Below are positions 11,690-22,446 of a stretch of 64,000 nt of DNA, piece by piece. How positions within the stretch are numbered: position 1 is the stretch's first letter; the number at the start of each line of letters is the position of its first letter. This stretch comes from Quillaja saponaria. Its lineage: Eukaryota; Streptophyta; Magnoliopsida; Fabales; Quillajaceae. The stretch lies in contig CM055617.1 of assembly GCA_029379385.1 (NCBI GenBank), positions 18,042,710 through 18,106,709 of the forward strand. Direction: 5' to 3'. The notes beneath the pieces are model-generated. The model made no database searches. It had not been told where the DNA came from and was given only the letters and a program-made list of their open reading frames with translations. A program made the position numbers and the translations under genes.

Positions 11690-13296
11690 TCTCCTATGGA
11701 AAACTTTCAGTCGACTTTAAAGCATTCACTACAAATCTAACAGAAGCTATAATTCCTGCCACAGTTCATGAGGCTTCGAAAGACTCACGATGGAGAAAGG
11801 CAGTAAAAGAGGAGTTAGATGCCTTAGAGAAAAATGAAACGTGGAAGATCACTCAACTACCTGTGGGGAAAAAAATAGTAGGCAGCAAATGGGTATTTAC
11901 CATCAAACACAAGACAGATGGCAGTATTGATAAGTTTAAGGCTCGCCTAGTAGAAAAAGGGTTCACCCAATCATATGGCATAGATTATCAGGAGACATTC
12001 ACTCCTGTGGCTAAACTTAATACTGTTCGGGTATTACTATCTCTAGCTGCAAACTTGGACTGGAAACTACATCAAATGGATGTGAAAAACGCCTTCTTGA
12101 ATGGAGAACTTGAGGAAGATGTGTATATGGATGTTCCAACAGGTTTAGGAAAAACAACAAAGGTAGGAGAAGTTTGTAAACTGCAGAAATCCCTTTATAG
12201 ACTCAAGCAATCTCCAAGAGCATGGTTTGTGAGGATTTACAAAGGCTGTAACATGAAGTTGGGTATAGGCAGAGTAATGCATATCATACTCTTTTTATAA
12301 AGCACCTATCAGACGGTAAAAAGGTTATTTTGAGTGTTTATGTTGATGATATCATCCTAACTGGAAATAGTGAGGACGAAATCAAGCGGATGAAGAGCTA
12401 TTTAGCACATGTGTTCGAAATCAAGGATCTTGGAGAGTTAAGATACTTCCTAGGCATGGAGATAGGAAGAACCAGCAAAGGTATTTCAGTTTCACAAAGA
12501 AAATACATTTTGGATTTGTTAAAGGAAACCAATATGCTAGATTGCAAACCTAGTGAGACACTAATGGAACAAACTGCGAAGTTCAATGTTAATGGTGACA
12601 GTGCTGCTGTGGATAAAGGAAGATATCAGAGATTAATTAGAAGATTGCTGTATAAATCTCATACTCGTCCAGCCATAAGCCATTCCATTAGTGTACTAAG
12701 CCAATTTATGAACGATCCTAGAGAAGAGCACCTAAATGGGGTGTATAGGATATTGAGATACTTAAAAATGGCACCGGGCAGAGGTTTATATTTCAAGAAA
12801 AACACAGATAGAGACTTGAAAATATTTACAAATGCAAATTGGGCTGGATCCCCAATAGACCGAAGGTCCACCTCAGGATATTGTGCATTTCTATGGGGAA
12901 ACCTAGTTAGTTAGAAGAGTAAAAAACAAACAGCTGTTGCTCAGAGCAATGCAGAATCCGAGTTAAGATCTGTTGCACATGGATTATGTGAAGGCTTATT
13001 GTTAATAAAATTAATAAGGGAGCTGAAGATGGAAATCAAGGAACTGATAACCATTATGTGTGACAACCTAGTCTACCATTTGCATGGCCAAAGATCCGAT
13101 GCACCATGATAGAACGAAGCATGTCGAAATAGATCGACATTTCATCAAAGAAAGGATTGAAGACAAGACTGTAGAGTTGTTATACATTCCTACAGTAAGT
13201 CAGACAGCAGATGTCTTCACTAAGGCTTTATCAAGAGTTATGTTTGAAGCAATGATTTTTAAGCTGGGTCTCATTAACATTTATGACCCAGCTTGA
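11690..13296 (+). pseudogene. copia reverse transcriptase and RNase H
   Basis: The reverse transcriptase (RVT_2 type) begins near 11780 and includes GSKWVFTIKHKTDGSI, KARLVEKGFTQ and QMDVKNAFLNGEL. The catalytic YVDDIILTGN lies at about 12336-12365. A frameshift near 12230-12330 separates the two halves. RNase H runs from about 12800 to 13060 (TNANWAGSPIDRRSTSGY, then AVAQSNAESE). A TAG at 12912 interrupts it. The last segment (13084-13296) contains KHVEIDRHFIKERIE and ends TGA just before the purine tract. These domains would copy the RNA into DNA and remove the template. Confidence 0.9.
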
Positions 13297-13303
13297 GGGG
13301 GGG
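13293..13303 (+). other. copia polypurine tract
   Basis: The run ttgagggggggg lies directly before the TG of the 3' LTR and is where plus-strand DNA synthesis would start. The polyprotein stop codon overlaps its beginning. Confidence 0.85.
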
Positions 13304-13553
13304 TGTTGTTAGTATTTAAGTTTATTATTATCTTGTTATAATCTGTTAGTTGACCTATGGAGAGATTATAGCTAATCAAATCTCTAGAATTAAGGGTCAG
13401 TAATTATGGCTGATTAGGAGAGATTTGTGGTGTTTTATTTTAGGTAAGATTTGGAGAGATTTTCTCTTTTGTAATTAGTTCCTAAGCTGTATATATTGAG
13501 TCTTCTGCAATAAGAAAAACATACAGAAATACAAAAACATACGTGTTTCTACA
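13304..13553 (+). repeat. copia 3' LTR
   Basis: 250 bp, tgttgttagt to gtttctaca, the partner of 9265-9514 with about 12 differences. It is followed by the duplicated target atttt at 13554-13558. Confidence 0.93.
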
Positions 13554-13896
13554 ATTTTTAATCTTTATAGTTCTATTTACTTTGAGGGTTAACGTTTTCT
13601 AATTTCTACCTTTAATTATGCAATGGAATTTTGGTGTTATTTTAAGAACAAAAGAGCTTCTTTATTATTTGTTGTAATGTCTAATTGTGATGCTATTCAT
13701 GTCAATATTTCACTGGAAACTTTGTTTAAATTTTGTTCTTAATTCTTAACTTGTCCACCCTTGATGTTATGTGTACTTTTTTTCCCAATTGTTAGTTTGG
13801 TTTTCTTTTTTTGAACCTTTATTATTAAATTTATTTTGATTACACTACATCATTTAGGTTTAACAATTTAGTTGACTCTGAAAGTTTTCACTTGTA

Positions 13897-14033
13897 GAGG
13901 AATGTGCCCGTGCTTCTCTTCATTACTACAAGATGCCACTTCGTGGACTAAGGATAGTACCCATAAAAGATGATATTAAAAAAAAAATGAGGGATTTGCG
14001 GAAATTGTATTGGAATACTATAATGAGAAGGAG
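13897..14033 (+). CDS. exon-like segment, unidentified
   Basis: An open segment follows a T-rich tract and an AG and ends at AG|GT (14033/14034). It reads ECARASLHYYKMPLRGLRIV, then PIKDDIKKKMRDLRKLYWNT and a basic end. The high Lys/Arg content and lack of stops suit a real exon of about 45 codons. I do not recognise the protein. It may belong to the same gene as the exon-like segments at 8.6-9.26 kb, with the copia element sitting in an intron between them; that link is inference. Expression or homology was not testable here. Confidence 0.4.
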
Positions 14034-14436
14034 GTTTGTGAGCACTGTTTCTTTCCTACTTACGCCTTTTCTTTCTTTTGTTCCTTTGTATGTATATGTC
14101 AAGGAACTAAATGCATGTTGGAATCACGGAGGTCCACAGTTTTAGTGGAAATGGTGTTTTAACCATAACATGTTTATGAACATCTTATACACTCGCTTAA
14201 CCTTATCAAAAATTATTAACAACTTGAGCGTAACTTTAGTTACATTTTTTTTCCACATGTTTCTAAATTAATTTAACGTATCTATGATATATTTGATACA
14301 TGTAACATGTATCTGATTTTGGACAGACCAATCTATTCAATATTTGTTCCTTGGTATATGTTATCATAATTGACATTTAAAACACATCTTGAACTTAGGA
14401 CTTTGTCTACCTGTTTTGAATTTTGTTTGTTATAGG

Positions 14437-14735
14437 GTACTGATTCCAGCTGATGGAAGTCTTGGGTTGCCATGATGTACTGCTCATGGCATCTGGTATA
14501 ATATTGGCTTCAAAGCTAAGCGCAAAATGGATACTCACAACACCAAGGCTTCAAAGCTAAGCGCAAAATGGATACTTACAACACCAAGCCCGCTGATACA
14601 AAACTCTTCTTTGTTGAAATGTTGCATATAAGTATCACTATCTGTACCATTTTGGATCCTAAAGGCCCTGGTGTGTCCGTTCATCAGAAAATTCTTACTT
14701 CTGCCTATTATTATTATTATTATTATTTGTAAGCT
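14437..14735 (+). pseudogene. exon-like segment with internal duplication
   Basis: After a TTATAG acceptor-like site near 14437 the frame reads VLIPADGSLGLP, a stop, then CTAHGIWYNIGFKAKRKMDT. Two 41-bp tandem units (14506-14546, 14547-14587) shift the frame. Further on another frame reads DTKLFFVEMLHISITICTIL followed by DPKGPGVSVHQKIL. An (att)n microsatellite follows at 14707-14728. It looks like the damaged continuation of the segment at 13897-14033, family unknown. Confidence 0.35.
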
Positions 14736-16344
14736 CCTCAAAAACAAAACAAAACTACAATAGTATGTTTAAAACTTGGATGATCAAAATGTTGCAAACC
14801 TGATAGAACAACATCATTATACATAAATGGTCATTGATGACCGAAAGCACATATCTAAACAGAAACAAATCCCATAATAAGGTTGCAATGGAGTCTAATT
14901 TATAAATATAAAGATACAAACATCTAGATACAAAGTGATACAAGTACAACTAGGCCCAAGCTGAAATAAAGGCTGGGCAATACCAAAAGAAACTCCATAT
15001 GGACACCTTCTCCCAACCCAAAACTAGGAATCCGAAATCAGCTATTTGAAAACAAAATATCAAACTAACAAGGGTGAGTCACAAAGACTCCGTGAGTAGA
15101 TAGTATGTAATATAGCATATGGGAAAACAAGCCAAATAACAAATGTTTTATCAATAATCAATTTATATAAGATAAAATGACACATTTGGAAATGTAAGAA
15201 ATAAACCATTATCAACAATCATTTGGTGAAAATGTTATAACAAAAATCTTAAAACAATGTAAATAAATCATTTGTCACAACCATTTTATGAAAAGCTTAT
15301 GTAGGGAATACACATTGTTAGAATTATCAAATCAAAATACCCATAAGGTATAACGAGTCAACGCCAAAACCTCGCTAACTAGGGTGTCAAATCCGTCAAT
15401 TCTAATACAAACCAATAAACCCGTAGGTTACAATAAGTCAGTGCCAAACCCCATTAACTAGGGTATCAAACTCATTACCATGTATGTTGGCTCACACACG
15501 GGATTAGGGCATCTCTCTTTAACTAAGTACCATGTCCGAAATACTATGTGCACATAGGCTAACTATACCTTGTTAGCTAAGGTGTTCTAACAAATACCAT
15601 TCTATAAAGCAATCCGAAAGAAAAAAAAAACTTTAATAACAAAATAATGCCAAGATGAAAACTAAGAAAAATCAATGGAAGCATCTCAAATATCATTATC
15701 CAAATAAAAAACTTTTCAATATTTACTTTTCAAACCAATAAATCGATCAAATCCAAATCAAATAAAGTTGTATACCAATAGTCAAAATGTAACAATCAAC
15801 TTTCATTTCAAGTGGCAATATTAATTTCAAATCTATTCAAAGCATAAATCCAATGACACTTATCAAATAAAAGAGCAATAAAATGTTAAAGTGAATATCC
15901 CCGATGACTATGTTCAAGAATGTAAAATAACTAACAATGATATATCCATGTATGCATATGTGACTCAAATGGATCTTTAAAATTTGGATGTTTCAAATGT
16001 ACTTTAAAAATCATTTACTTAAAAACTAGTTTGGAAAAGCTTGAAAGGTTAAAAGTCAAGTTTATGTAAAACAAGTTTATATAAGAAATAGTGATGCACG
16101 TGGTGAGTACAACACTAGGAACTATGCACTCACAGTACAAGAAAAGCTTCCAAGAGTGCCAGGAACCTAAAGTCACCCAATAGAAGGTGCGAGAGAATTC
16201 AACGAGCCTATACCAATTCTAAACAAAATTCCAGAATAATTAATTAGAGCCAATAGAGTTTTATGAACTAAATGACATAAACAATAAATATGAATAACGA
16301 GTTCCCTACAAAACCTAAAGCCAAACTATTTACATTCACAATCG
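14736..16344 (-). other. probable degraded gypsy LTR sequence
   Basis: No coding signal. The sequence gtgagtcacaaagactccgt at 15074-15093 is the reverse complement of a motif in the Del/Tekay LTRs of this window (near 37500 and 44310-44345, where the order is 'tactcactgagtccttgtgactcac'-like). The repeated phrases 'aactagggt-tcaaa' near 15380 and 15460 are also LTR-like. I read the block as an old minus-strand relative of those LTRs, with no termini found. Confidence 0.3.
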
Positions 16345-16471
16345 CATGCCTTTCCTTCCCTTTCCACTATTAGGATCCTTCTCCCTTTGTTGTTCAACAT
16401 GCTCCATCACATTAGTGATCTCAGATGCCATTATAGTTACATCCCCTTCGTAACCTGGCTCTAATACCAAC
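16345..16471 (-). repeat. second copy of gypsy leader with primer site
   Basis: These 127 bp match 21442-21568, the leader just inside the 5' LTR of the gypsy element, including the tRNA-Met primer-binding site (minus strand TTGGTATTAGAGCC, one change from TTGGTATCAGAGCC). It lies outside the 3' LTR, so a second internal region begins here and is cut off after 127 bp. Confidence 0.88.
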
Positions 16472-16934
16472 TGTCATGATCTTGGAAATATCCAATGCTC
16501 CCATGCGGCACTTAGACACTCAAGCTCCATGCTAGAATGCTAAGTCAACCTAAGCTTCACTCAAACTCGAGAGAAAGACAAGTGAGAAGAAGAGCACACA
16601 AGAGAATCTTTAAGAAATGAACTCTTTATTGAATGCTTGAAGGCTCTTACAATGCTTTCTTGCTTACAATGTTTGGATGCCTTCCAAATGAAGTTCCTAT
16701 GCCTATTTATACTACTCACCCCCTCAACCAACGGTAGAGATCAATTACATCTAACGACTTATAATGGCCCTCTAGAATTCTCTTACAAAATATCTTAGAT
16801 ATTTTACACATTACAAGAAATATCTAGACTCTCTACAATGTTCCAGAGTATTTCTCATATTCTGGAGTCTTCCAGACTCTTGTAGAATATTCTAGAACTT
16901 TCAAGAAAGCTCTGGAACCTTGCAGGGTGTGACA
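16472..16934 (-). repeat. gypsy 3' LTR
   Basis: On the minus strand it begins TGTCACACCCTGCAAGG and ends CATGACA, with TG...CA termini. It is shared between the full element and the truncated leader copy at 16345-16471. Confidence 0.92.
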
Positions 16935-17165
16935 TTCTCCTCCACCTAATATGGCGAAGGCCTCATCGTGACCTCTTCTCGTACTTCATCAATCTTGTCG
17001 CAGAATTGCCATAAAGAGTCTTCATGCTCCCAGCTCACCTCACTGTTTGGTTGTCCTTTCCATTTAACCAAATACTCAACATAGCTAGGGTATGGCACCA
17101 CGCTTCGGAATAACTCTATGAGCAAGGATGTAATCTACCTCTTTGTCAAACAAGGTAGTGATATA
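16935..17165 (-). pseudogene. chromodomain and polypurine tract
   Basis: The minus-strand frame reads DKEVDYILAHRV, then after a one-base shift SYVEYLVKWKGQPNSEVSWE and HEDSLWQF, a clear chromodomain with its aromatic and acidic signature. It ends at a TAG 11 bases before the LTR, overlapping the purine tract (minus strand AGGTGGAGGAGAA). Chromodomains tether chromovirus integrases to particular chromatin marks. The frameshift would have removed it from the polyprotein. Confidence 0.85.
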
Positions 17166-18240
17166 TGTTGGAGCACTCTTAGATTCGTTCCTACTAAGGT
17201 CCTCCATGTCGGCATGGTAAAGCTTTAAAAGAATTATATGGAAAATTGGATGAAGGTGAATATTTGGAGGTAACTCTAATCGATATGATACTTTGCCAAT
17301 CTTCTTAACAATAGGGAATGGCCCCTCATATCGTCGTGCTAGCCCTTTGTGAAGCTTCTTGAATCATTTTACTTGATGAGGGAGAAGCTTTACCATGACA
17401 AGGTCATCATCTCTGAACTCCAAATGCCTCATCTTTTCATTGGCCCATTTCCTCATCTTCTTAGCTGCTTTGGTTAAGTATGATTTTGCCATATCAGCTT
17501 GTTCATGCCACCTTTTGGCAAACTTGTAGGCTGCAGGACTCTTGCTGGTATAGTAAGTAGCAAAAGTAGCTGGTGTAAATGATTGTTGGCCCAGGGCAAG
17601 GTCAAATGGGCTATGACGAGTAGACTCGCTTTGTTGTAAATTATAAGAAAATTGAGCAATATCAAGCAGCTTTGCCCAATCACTTTGGTTAGCACTAACA
17701 TAGTGCCTCAAATATAACTCTAACAAGGCATTCACCCGCTCGGTTTAGCCATTAGTCTGTGGATGAAAGCTTTTCAAGAAATTCAAGTCTGACCCTAAGA
17801 TTTTGAAGAGTTTCGACCAAAATCGCCCTATGAAGCGAGTATCTCGAATCACTAGTAATAGACTTGGGAACTCCTCAATACTTCACTACATACTTGAAGA
17901 ACAATCGAGTTGCCTTTTAGTTAGGACTTTGTTGGAATGAACACCCCATACTTAGAAAATCAATCCACCACGACCATAATAGTGCCACATCCTTCTAACT
18001 TGGGTACGGTAGTGATGAAATCCATGGAGATACTTTCCCAAGGTCTTTTCAGGAATAGGCAAAGGCTCCAGTAATCCTGTGGGTTACTTTTGCACGATAT
18101 TGTCTTGTTGACATACAAGACAAGTCCTTACATATAACTCTATGTCATCCCGCATATGTGGCCAATAGTAAGCATCTTCAATGAGTGCCAAGGTATGATG
18201 TATACCTGGATGTCCAGCCCATTTAGAATCATGGCACTCT
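17166..18240 (-). pseudogene. gypsy integrase, broken
   Basis: The HHCC zinc domain lies at about 18090-18240 (GHPGIHHTLALIE, then CLVCQQ). The catalytic core between 17740 and 18080 is full of stops and shifts. The C-terminal part is open at 17364-17735 (SNQSDWAKLLDIAQFSYNLQ is close to this stretch, followed by the RWHEQADMAKSYL linker and the FRDDDLVMVKLLP motif). Downstream residues match the GPFPIVKKIG and LPPNIHLHPIFH motifs of gypsy integrase tails. It cannot give a functional enzyme. Confidence 0.85.
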
Positions 18241-19392
18241 TTAATCACTTATTTCGTTAAGTTTCCCCATTTTGGAACATAGAGATGATAGCCCTTTACA
18301 AAGAGTAGACCATATTTGCTCATATAATCTTCTAGTCTTGCCTTGCTTTACACACTCCATTAAGGATTTGGCTAGATAGTCATGCTCAAGACCCTTCTTT
18401 ATTTGATCGAGCAAGGGACTTTTCGATTGACTCAACGCTGCTAGCTCCACCTTTTGACTTAGTGCATCCGCCACTAAGTTAGTTTTACCTGGCTTGTATT
18501 CCATGGCATAATCAAATTCAGCTAGAAAGTCTTGCCACCTTACTTGTTTTGGGGTAAGCTTCCTTTGTGTAAGAAAGTAGGTAGAAGCAGCATTGTTGGT
18601 CTTCACCACGAATCTCGACCCAAGCAAATAGTTCCTCCACATCCTTAAATAATAGACAACATCAGTCATTTCCTTTTTTTGCACTGTATAACGTCGTTCA
18701 GTATCATTCAATTTTTTGCTCTTATATGCAAGAGGATGGCCTTCTTGTATCAGCATACCTCTAATAGCAAAGTTGGATGCGTCAATGTGTACCTCATATG
18801 ACTTAGTATAATCAGCAAGTGCTAGCACTGGTTCTTCCATTACTGCCTTCTTAAGGACTTCAAAGGCATTGTCACATTGGGTTGTCCATACCCATGTCTT
18901 ATTCTTCTTCAAAAGGTTCGTTAAAGGAGCAGCTATTGATGAATAGCCCTTTATGAATCGCCGATAATAGTTTACTAGGCCAAGGAATGACCGCAACTCA
19001 GGTACCTTCTTAGGTGGTTCCCATTCATGGATTGCCTTGATTTTGGATTCATCCATGCTAAGCTTCCCACGACTTATCTTGTGGCCCAAAAATGTGATTT
19101 CATCCTTTGCAAAGGCACATTTCTCCATTTTGACAAAAAGCTCATTTTGCTTTAGAGCTTGGAACACTTGTTGCAAATGACACGCTTGCTCTTCAAGAAA
19201 TTTACTATACACTACAAAATCATCTAGATATACTATGACAAACTTGTCCAAGAAAGGATGAAATACTTCATTCATAAGAGTGCAAAATGTGGCGGGAGCA
19301 TTAGTAAGACCGAAGGGCATGACCAAGAACTCAAAAAAGCCATACCTTGTAACGTATGCGGTTTTTTGTTCATCACCTTCCACAATCCGCAC
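18241..19392 (-). pseudogene. gypsy reverse transcriptase / RNase H
   Basis: The 383-codon open frame starts mid reverse transcriptase with [20 protein letters not shown]. It carries the intact catalytic motif [10 protein letters not shown], then the thumb region [15 protein letters not shown]. RNase H follows with [15 protein letters not shown], a KKEM glutamate and ADALSQK. The third catalytic site, normally TDN, reads TNN here, so RNase H has lost an aspartate. The natural start lies upstream in the next frame (19429-19833); a stop codon near 19394 and others split the domain. In life it would copy retrotransposon RNA and degrade the template. Confidence 0.92.
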
Positions 19393-19860
19393 TTAATAGT
19401 ATCCTGATCTCAAATCCAACTTGGTGAACTACCATGTATTTCCAAGTTGATCGAACAAGTCAGCTATCAATGGGATAGGATACTTGTTCTTAACGATAAT
19501 TTTGTTTAAAGCCCAATCATCAATGCATAAACAAAGCGACCTATCATGCTTCTTTTGGAATAACGCGAGCGCACCATAAGGAGCTTTTGACATTTGGATG
19601 TATCCTGCATCCAAGAGCTCTTTAAGTTGTTTCGTTAGTTCCTCTAATTCTAGTGGAGCCATTCGATAAGGTGCCATGGCGGGAGGCTTAGCATTTGGCT
19701 CCAACTCAATCTTGTGATCGACCTCCCTCCTAGGAGGCAATTTCTCAAGCAACTCAGCTGGCATCACATCCTTATACTCTTCAAGGACATTCAAAATCTC
19801 TTGAGGGAGTCCTTCAAGTTGAGAAGAAGTCATGCCTTCATTTAACTTTAAAGTTGCAAG
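19393..19860 (-). pseudogene. gypsy reverse transcriptase N-terminal part
   Basis: The frame 19833-19429 reads MTSSQLEGLPQEILNVLEEY, then REVDHKIELEPNAKPPAMAP, the conserved entry to gypsy reverse transcriptase. It continues through LLDAGYIQMSKAPYGALALF and CIDDWALNKI, then ends in a stop before the GNTW...FTKLDLRSGYY segment that links to the next block. The ATG is internal to the polyprotein and not a true start. Confidence 0.88.
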
Positions 19861-20300
19861 ATAGATAGGCTCTTTCCTTTTTACACCCTTCTATAATTGC
19901 ATCACAGATAAAATTTTTGCTTTGATAGCAGTCTCCCTAGCCAAAGGTACCATGCATGTGTTACCCTCGTCCTTGATGCACATGGTGTTTGCATAAGGGA
20001 TTAAGAAAGCTCAGACATGATCGATAAACTCCATCCCAAGGACTACTAGAAAATCATACATAGGCACAACAGACATGTTTAATGGCACCTTCCATTCTCC
20101 AAGACACAACTCTACACTAGCTGTACTATAAATAGGTCAAGCCTCAGAGTTGACAACCTTGATCTATCCTTTTTCACCTTTGAACTAAATGCCGAGTCTC
20201 CTAGCCTCATTAACTTCAATGAAATTATGAGAAGCACCAATATCTAGTAGAGCTTCAGTTTTGGTACCAACTACCTCAGTCATGACGAATATGCACCCCT
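19861..20300 (-). pseudogene. gypsy aspartic protease, broken
   Basis: The minus strand reads TEALLDIGASHNFIEVNEAR around 20200-20262. The active site is DIGAS where the family usually has D-T/S-G-A, so the second residue is substituted. Stops follow at several positions. The C-terminal flap region VVLGMEFIDHV can be made out near 20020. Confidence 0.8.
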
Positions 20301-21441
20301 TTTTCAGCTTTTAGTACCTTAGCTTTAGCTTTGATGGCATTCAGGAGTCACAACGATCCAATCTTTGATTCTTTAGCCTGCATATGTGACTCCTCATCAT
20401 CCTTGATTAAGGCTGAAAGCTTGGCTTTTTTTGGACATTCCATGGCTCAATGGAGACCTTCATAAAGAAAGCAAGCTATCTTTGGCTTATCTCCCTCATT
20501 CTTACCCCCTTGGTTTGGCTTGCCTTTGGAGTGAATGGGTGGCTTAGAACTTCCTTCTTTATAATGGTCTCCCCCACCTTTGCCTTTATAACCCTTCTTG
20601 CCATCCTTGGATTTTGCAAACTCAGGCTTTCTAAATTCAACCAACGATTCAGCAACAGCTATAGCGGAAGCCACTCATCTTTGTAGCTCTAAACGTGCCC
20701 ATGGTTGTAGGCCATTAGTGAATGAGAACAAGGCCTCTTTGTCGGTTAGATTAGGGATTTCTAGTAGTACCTTCGAGAACTCCTTGACATAGTCTCGCAC
20801 ACTCCCCTTGTGTGTAAGACGTCGTAATCTACCGTGGGCCTTTTGCTCAACATTATAGGGATAGAATTGCTTCTTAATCTTGGCCTTGAAATCCTCCCAA
20901 GTGTTGATAATATAGGTGCCCTTCTCAATGTCACCATGCTTCCTCCTCTACCATAGCATTGCAGTGTCAACAAGGTAGAGGGGAGCAGTTCGAATCTTTA
21001 TGGCATCCTCCCTAATGCAACTAGCCTCAAGTATTGTTCAATACTCCATAGAAAATTCTCTAACTGCCTTGCATTCCTTGACCCATTATAATTCTTAAGT
21101 CTCGGAACATCAACCTTAGGTGTGGCTTATATAGTGACAACCCCTTGTATCACAGCCAACTTGCAAAGAGACCAGTCTACCTTGACCTCTTTAATTTCTT
21201 CCTTTATGGCTGCCACCTTCGGTCAACACCATCTTTTTAAGAGCATCTAAGGCAATTCTCCTATACACGGACACAAAATTGAGAGCACCTTGCATCTCAC
21301 CTTGCGCTTCCTCATCAGCATTAGCAAGGTTTTTGATGCGTTGGTCAATCTCTTTAAAATCTGTCATTACTGTCAACAACAATAATTTCCACCTTAGCAA
21401 GTCTAGACTCAAAGGAAGTCAAGATGTACCTTAGAGCTAGA
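20301..21441 (-). pseudogene. gypsy gag remnant
   Basis: Fragments in several frames. The basic Gly/Lys-rich linker at 20447-20674 includes KKGYKGKGGGDHYKEG and leads into the zinc knuckle CFLYEGLH, stop, AMECPKK. The pattern C-x2-C-x3-H-x4-C has lost its second cysteine (Tyr) and gained a stop. The upstream part, 20761-21412, covers the capsid-like region with many breaks. The protein would package the element's RNA. Confidence 0.75.
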
Positions 21442-21554
21442 CATGCATTTCCTTCCCTTTCCACCATTAGGATCCTTCTCCCTTTGTCGTTCAACATGCT
21501 CCATCACATTAATGATCTCAGATGTCATTATAGTTATGTCCCCTTCGTAACCTG

Positions 21555-21568
21555 GCTCTGATACCAAC
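21555..21568 (-). other. gypsy primer-binding site (tRNA-Met)
   Basis: The minus strand reads TTGGTATCAGAGCC immediately inside the 5' LTR, an exact match to the initiator tRNA-Met complement used by many plant retrotransposons. Confidence 0.9.
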
Positions 21569-22032
21569 TGTCATGGTCTTGGAAAAATCCAAAGCTCCTT
21601 TGCGACACTTAGACACTCAAGCCCGTTGCTAGAATGCTAAGTCAGCTTATGCTTCACTCAAACTCGAGAGAAAGACAAGTGAGAAGGAGAGCACACAAGA
21701 GAATCTTTAAGAAATGAACTCTTTATTGAATACTCGAAGGCTCTTACAATGCTTTCTTGATTACAATGTTTGGATGCCTTCCAAATGAAGTTCCTATGTC
21801 TATTTATACTATTCCACATCCTTAACCAACGATGGATATCAATTAAATCCAACGGCTTATAATGGCCCTCTATAATTCTCTTACAAAATATCTTAGATAT
21901 ATTACACATTACAAAAAATATCTAGAGATTGTACAATATTTCAGAGTATTCTCCATATTCTTGAGTCTTCCTGGCTCTTGTAGAATCTTCTAGAACTTTC
22001 TAGAAAGCTCTGGAACCTTGCGGGGTGTGACA
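21569..22032 (-). repeat. gypsy 5' LTR
   Basis: 464 bp. The minus strand begins TGTCACACCCCGCAAGG and ends CATGACA. It is about 90% identical to 16472-16934. Confidence 0.92.
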
Positions 22033-22446
22033 ATGTACCCTCGATAAGGAAAAAAAAAACCCATATATTTATTTTTCAAATTACAATCTCATCAGTCATC
22101 AATAATTAGAAGAAAGCAATTAATTTATCAACTTTTTGCTTGAAAAGTATTCATTCAGATAAATTTAATTTCTAGTTATATAGCTATCTTTCAAAGTCAG
22201 ATATGTAAAAACAATAGTGATTTTAATTTCTTGTTGTAGGAAGCATAAGGCATTTGTGTTTTGACTTGTGACATTGTAGGAGTAAAAGTTGATTTTTCTA
22301 GGAAACATGTTCTTATGTTATTTGTGATACTATTTTCTAGTACTTCAAGGACAAGGAGTAAAATCTCCCGTTGTTGACTTTGGAGATGCTACTATAGCCT
22401 GTAGATGAAATGATAACCAAACAAACATATGTCTACATTGTATGCA

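Larger units (their letters stand above)
9265..13553 (+). mobile_element. Ty1/copia LTR retrotransposon, inactive
   Basis: Complete insertion with two 250-bp LTRs, a Met-tRNA primer-binding site, a purine tract and a perfect 5-bp target duplication (atttt at 9260-9264 and 13554-13558). Internal domains run protease, integrase, reverse transcriptase, RNase H, the order that defines copia. At 4.29 kb it is slightly short for the family because most of gag, including the RNA-binding zinc knuckle, is missing. Frameshifts and stops break the rest. Several stops are TAG where the family has tryptophan (near 10502, 10579 and 12912), consistent with G-to-A decay of methylated DNA. The LTRs differ at about 12 of 250 sites by hand count, so it is younger than the gypsy element downstream. 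Confidence 0.95.
16472..22032 (-). mobile_element. Ty3/gypsy chromovirus, inactive
   Basis: Minus-strand element of 5561 bp with LTRs of 464 bp (5', 21569-22032) and 463 bp (3', 16472-16934). A Met primer-binding site lies at 21555-21568 and a purine tract beside the 3' LTR. Domain order is gag, protease, reverse transcriptase, RNase H, integrase, chromodomain, which defines a chromovirus. The LTRs differ at about 45-50 positions by hand count, roughly 90% identity, so it is older than the copia element at 9.3 kb. The frame has multiple stops and shifts. No target duplication can be read because a second internal copy abuts the 3' LTR. Confidence 0.93.

Noticed and set aside
20450..20792. Plus-strand frames of 78 and 64 codons
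   Set aside because: Antisense to the gypsy gag linker and zinc-knuckle region.
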